A program made the position numbers and the translations under genes. The notes below the pieces were generated by a model. The model was not told where the DNA came from. It saw only the letters and a list, made by a program, of their open reading frames with translations, and searched no databases. A DNA stretch of 64,000 bases, taken from NCBI GenBank assembly GCA_028551475.1, contig CM052357.1, forward strand, positions 24,284,451-24,348,450, written 5' to 3'. Shown here one piece after another: positions 61,311 to 64,000 of the stretch. This DNA is from Casuarina equisetifolia (taxonomy: Eukaryota > Streptophyta > Magnoliopsida > Fagales > Casuarinaceae). Within the stretch, counting starts at the first letter, position 1; every line of letters begins with the position of its first letter.

Positions 61311-62583
61311 TGATAACTCTATTTTTATAGAGTTATTTTATCTATTTTAGGCAATAAATAACTTTAATAATTGTAAGAAAACATTTGAACTCCTCTTTGT
61401 TTACCTAAATTTATCTTGTTTATGTAGCACAAGGAGGCAAGGAGAAAATGGATGAACATGGAGAGCCTAATGCTTATTATGTGACAAAATCATAATATCA
61501 AGATCAAGAGAGTCAAGATGGGCTTGGGCTTTGAATGATTGTTATTAGATTTTATTGTTATTAGGTTTTCTAAATAATTAGAAAACCTAATCATATTAGG
61601 AGTTCAAAGCCTAATTAAATTAAGAGTTCAAAACCTAATTAAATTAAGAGTTCAAAACCTAATTGTTTTAGATCTCTAAAACCCAATTCTACAAGGATAA
61701 GAGTAGGTCTAAACTTAAACCTTATTTAAGAGAAGAGAAGAGGCAAAAGAAAGGAGAGGAGGAAATTGAGCATAACTCAAGAAAGAGGCCAAGAATTCAA
61801 GATTTTCTTGAAGAGAAGACAAAAAGGGTGACATACTTCTTGTTCTTGGATTCAAGATGTTTTCTTTATTTCTTATTACTATTCTTCATCATTATTTCTT
61901 TATGTTTTAGTTTATTTTTGTTAGAGCTACGATGTAACCTAATTATGATGGTATGAATCTTATGATTATTATGTTTTGCAAGATATTTTATTTATGTGAA
62001 GTTATATATTACTATGTTTAATGCTTTTAAGTGATTAGCTACCACTTGAATGATCTAATTTGCATGTTTGAGACCGACAAGAGATGATATGCAATTGCTT
62101 CTTGTAATATGTAACCATAAATTAAATATGGATAGACATATACCATATTATTTGTGTGGCTTTCAGTGTAAACTGGGAATGTTCATAGATCCTAATGCAT
62201 TTGGTTTGTTTAAATTCATATATAGAGATATAGTGAGTTAATGAACTAAGTAGGTTTGCTATACCTACACATAAGATAGTAAATAAATTAGGAGATTCTG
62301 CCATCACATAGATATTATTCCTCTTGCAAGCATAAATAATTAATATTAATACCTAGTAATTATGGTGAAATCATATGCTCTAACGTATTTCTTGTATTTA
62401 GTTTTCTTAGATTTATTTAGTTAATCTATCATCTATCAATTTGATTTGCTAGATAAATTCTAGGAGTTGTTCACTGTTAGTAATTAATTGGTTTAGTAAT
62501 CACTAATATTTGTGGGACGATATCTTTCTTATCATTATATTACTTGTTCAACATGTTCACTTATAATTAGATTTCATCGAACA
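61311..62583 (+). mobile_element. Solo LTR, copy C (1,273 bp)
   Basis: Same orientation as copy A and opposite to copy B. It starts TGATAACTC and ends CGAACA, with a perfect 5-bp duplication GATCA at 61,306-61,310 and 62,584-62,588. The empty site survives in amidase copy 2 near 44,360 (ataggatcaaaatac). It sits in the intron between the exons equivalent to 6 and 7 of the amidase pseudogene. The start folds into the same perfect 10-bp hairpin (61,313-61,336). Confidence 0.93.
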
Positions 62584-64000
62584 GATCAAAATACTTGAAA
62601 AGAGATTTACCCAGATAAATTCCTTTGGTTAGGCAACTTATCGGCCTTCTTTGCTTGCTCGTATGCAAGTTCTTTAGTATAGGAGACCACAACTTCAAGA
62701 ACATGATTATACTTGGTGTCATTTCCACAAGGCATCTAAGGCAAGGATGTTATATATCACATGTAAACATAGGTCAATGGGATGTTTTTCTACTCGCTAT
62801 ACCTTTTCAACCACTTAAAAAAAATACGAGCAAGTTCCTCGGAAGTAATTTGTTTTGTCTTAATTAGTTCCCTTAATTCAAGAACCTGATGAACAAGCAA
62901 TCAAAATTTAAAATTGGAAAAGATGAGGGAAAATAATGAGACAGGTCATGTTGGATCTTCTTCACTCTCTGGTCTTTTAGTGCCAGATATCGATGGATAA
63001 TTAAATCTTTTGCTTATGCATTGTGATTGCTCACTGCCCTACTCAGGATTGAACACCAAAGAAGATGGATTATGTAGTCCTCCATTGATAGAAGCAACTA
63101 ATTCCCTATTGGCTCTCATTATAGGGATATTAAACCATTTCACACCCCTGACAATCTCCTGAATCTAAGTTGGATAGAGATATTACATTTTTTTGGGTTA
63201 AAACTTCCCATTACGGCATGGATTATTTAAAATATCTAAAGTGACTAAAAACAGGATGAGTTACAAATTTGTCGAAATTACCTTTTCATTGTTGAAAAAG
63301 TTGGCATCAAATAAGTCAAACACACATGCAGAAGATGAAATTCATAAGTCCTTATGAAAATCTCACTGTCGTCCTTAACACCCTGATCAAGATACACAAG
63401 GCAAACGTTAGTATGAAATGCGACAAGTAGAGTAGAGCAGCATCTCTCTATCTTAGCGTTCAATAGGTGGCACAATATAGTTAAGCTGTGGGAAAAACCT
63501 GTACTTTCTGACAGAACATTTTCCAGATTTTTATAGGTTCTCACTTGTTTTACGAATATTAGGATGCCAAAAGAGATCTGATTATGCAAAAAAAAATGGA
63601 AGGATCAGAAAGTAAATCGATGGGATTATAGATTCTCCACCAAGTGAGTACTGAGACCATCAGTGATTCCCAGGATGTCACAGAGTAATCCACCTTGGAA
63701 ACTTGACGTGGTGAATATCTAAATAAGCACAACTAGGACTTGAAGGAGTTTTCTTCAAGTCTATAAGAAGTGCTATTATATCGTCACATAACACAGATTT
63801 AGGAAACCTTTGTAAACACAATTTGAGCAAAACATGGTTGTAATAAGATACATGGAAGGAAAAATAATTGAAGTAGTATGATAAAAGCCATTTATAGCAA
63901 TAGTTCTTTTTACTTTCTTTAATCTTTTGGCAAGCAAGTCGAAGCTGCTTTCCTAGACAAACGCATCAAAACCCTTTCAAATTATTTAAGAAAAGCAATA

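Larger units (their letters stand above)
59115..64000 (-). pseudogene. Amidase pseudogene, copy 3 (truncated, split by two solo LTRs, runs off the window)
   Basis: Amidase-like segments at 59,115-59,579, 60,863-61,305 and 62,589-64,000 match copy 2 intron and exon order on the minus strand; the homology continues past the window edge. Present: the exon equivalent to copy-1 exon 8 (59,219-59,373), exon 7 (from 59,463, broken by a solo LTR 2 nt before its end), exon 6 (about 62,610-62,730, with an extra base), exon 5, exon 4 (lower edge and splice donor deleted near 62,955), exon 3 (about 63,284-63,382, frame broken) and exon 2 (about 63,500-63,550). Everything equivalent to exons 9-13, including the catalytic nucleophile, is absent. 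Substitutions shared with copy 2 (CACCCAAGAGATCC, GSSAGS) show it is closer to copy 2 than to copy 1. It cannot encode an amidase. Confidence 0.88.

Noticed and set aside
59585..62583. The two inserts as MITEs or Helitrons
   Set aside because: They have TG...CA ends, 5-bp duplications and a length of about 1.27 kb, with no terminal inverted repeats at both ends and no AT target or CTRR end. A solo LTR explains them better.
1..64000. CRISPR arrays, rRNA, tRNA or operon-like prokaryotic systems
   Set aside because: No regularly spaced short repeats, no recognisable cloverleaf or rRNA sequence, and the gene structure is clearly plant nuclear.

Overview
This is a plant nuclear window, most likely from a eudicot. 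The genes have many short exons with GT-AG introns, the intergenic DNA is AT-rich, and there are old LINE, Ty3/gypsy and Ty1/copia elements. From memory, the order TSN1 / amidase / IPK2 / uncharacterised gene matches Arabidopsis At5g07350-At5g07380. I did not find a prokaryotic-type system, CRISPR array, rRNA or tRNA. The most interesting parts are a three-copy decaying amidase family, a set of solo LTRs with perfect target duplications, and an uncharacterised Treslin-like gene.

Layout. 1-9.9 kb is repeat-rich and gene-poor: a degenerate satellite-like stretch, a 5'-truncated LINE on the minus strand, one solo LTR, and unassigned DNA upstream of the first gene. 9.9-14.2 kb is an intact five-exon tryptophan aminotransferase-related gene (TAR2 type, auxin synthesis). 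14.5-19.9 kb is a decayed Ty3/gypsy element with both LTRs, followed by a Ty1/copia RNase H scrap. 21.5-29.0 kb is a complete Tudor staphylococcal nuclease gene on the minus strand (16 coding exons, all in phase 0).

31.5-37.2 kb is an amidase-signature gene on the minus strand (copy 1). Head to head with it lies the inositol polyphosphate multikinase gene IPK2 on the plus strand (coding 38.5-39.4 kb, with a likely leader intron). 41.1-46.4 kb is a second amidase copy, now a pseudogene. 47.4-48.0 kb is an intronless germin-like gene. 48.6-58.4 kb is an 11-exon gene encoding about 600 residues, whose 4.97-kb fifth intron contains a complete but dead Ty1/copia element. From 59.1 kb to the window end is a third amidase copy. 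It is truncated and split by two solo LTRs of the same family as the one at 4.3 kb, in opposite orientations.

How the parts relate. The host genes do not form a pathway. They act in auxin synthesis, RNA metabolism, inositol phosphate signalling, the cell wall and, tentatively, replication. What links the right half is the amidase duplication, interleaved with unrelated genes, followed by decay. Copy 1 keeps an open frame across 13 exons but has lost the consensus splice sites of the intron between its two active-site serine segments. Copy 2 keeps those sites but carries frameshifts and a deletion. Exon boundaries were inferred by eye from splice consensus, phase continuity and remembered homologues. 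No alignment or expression data were available.
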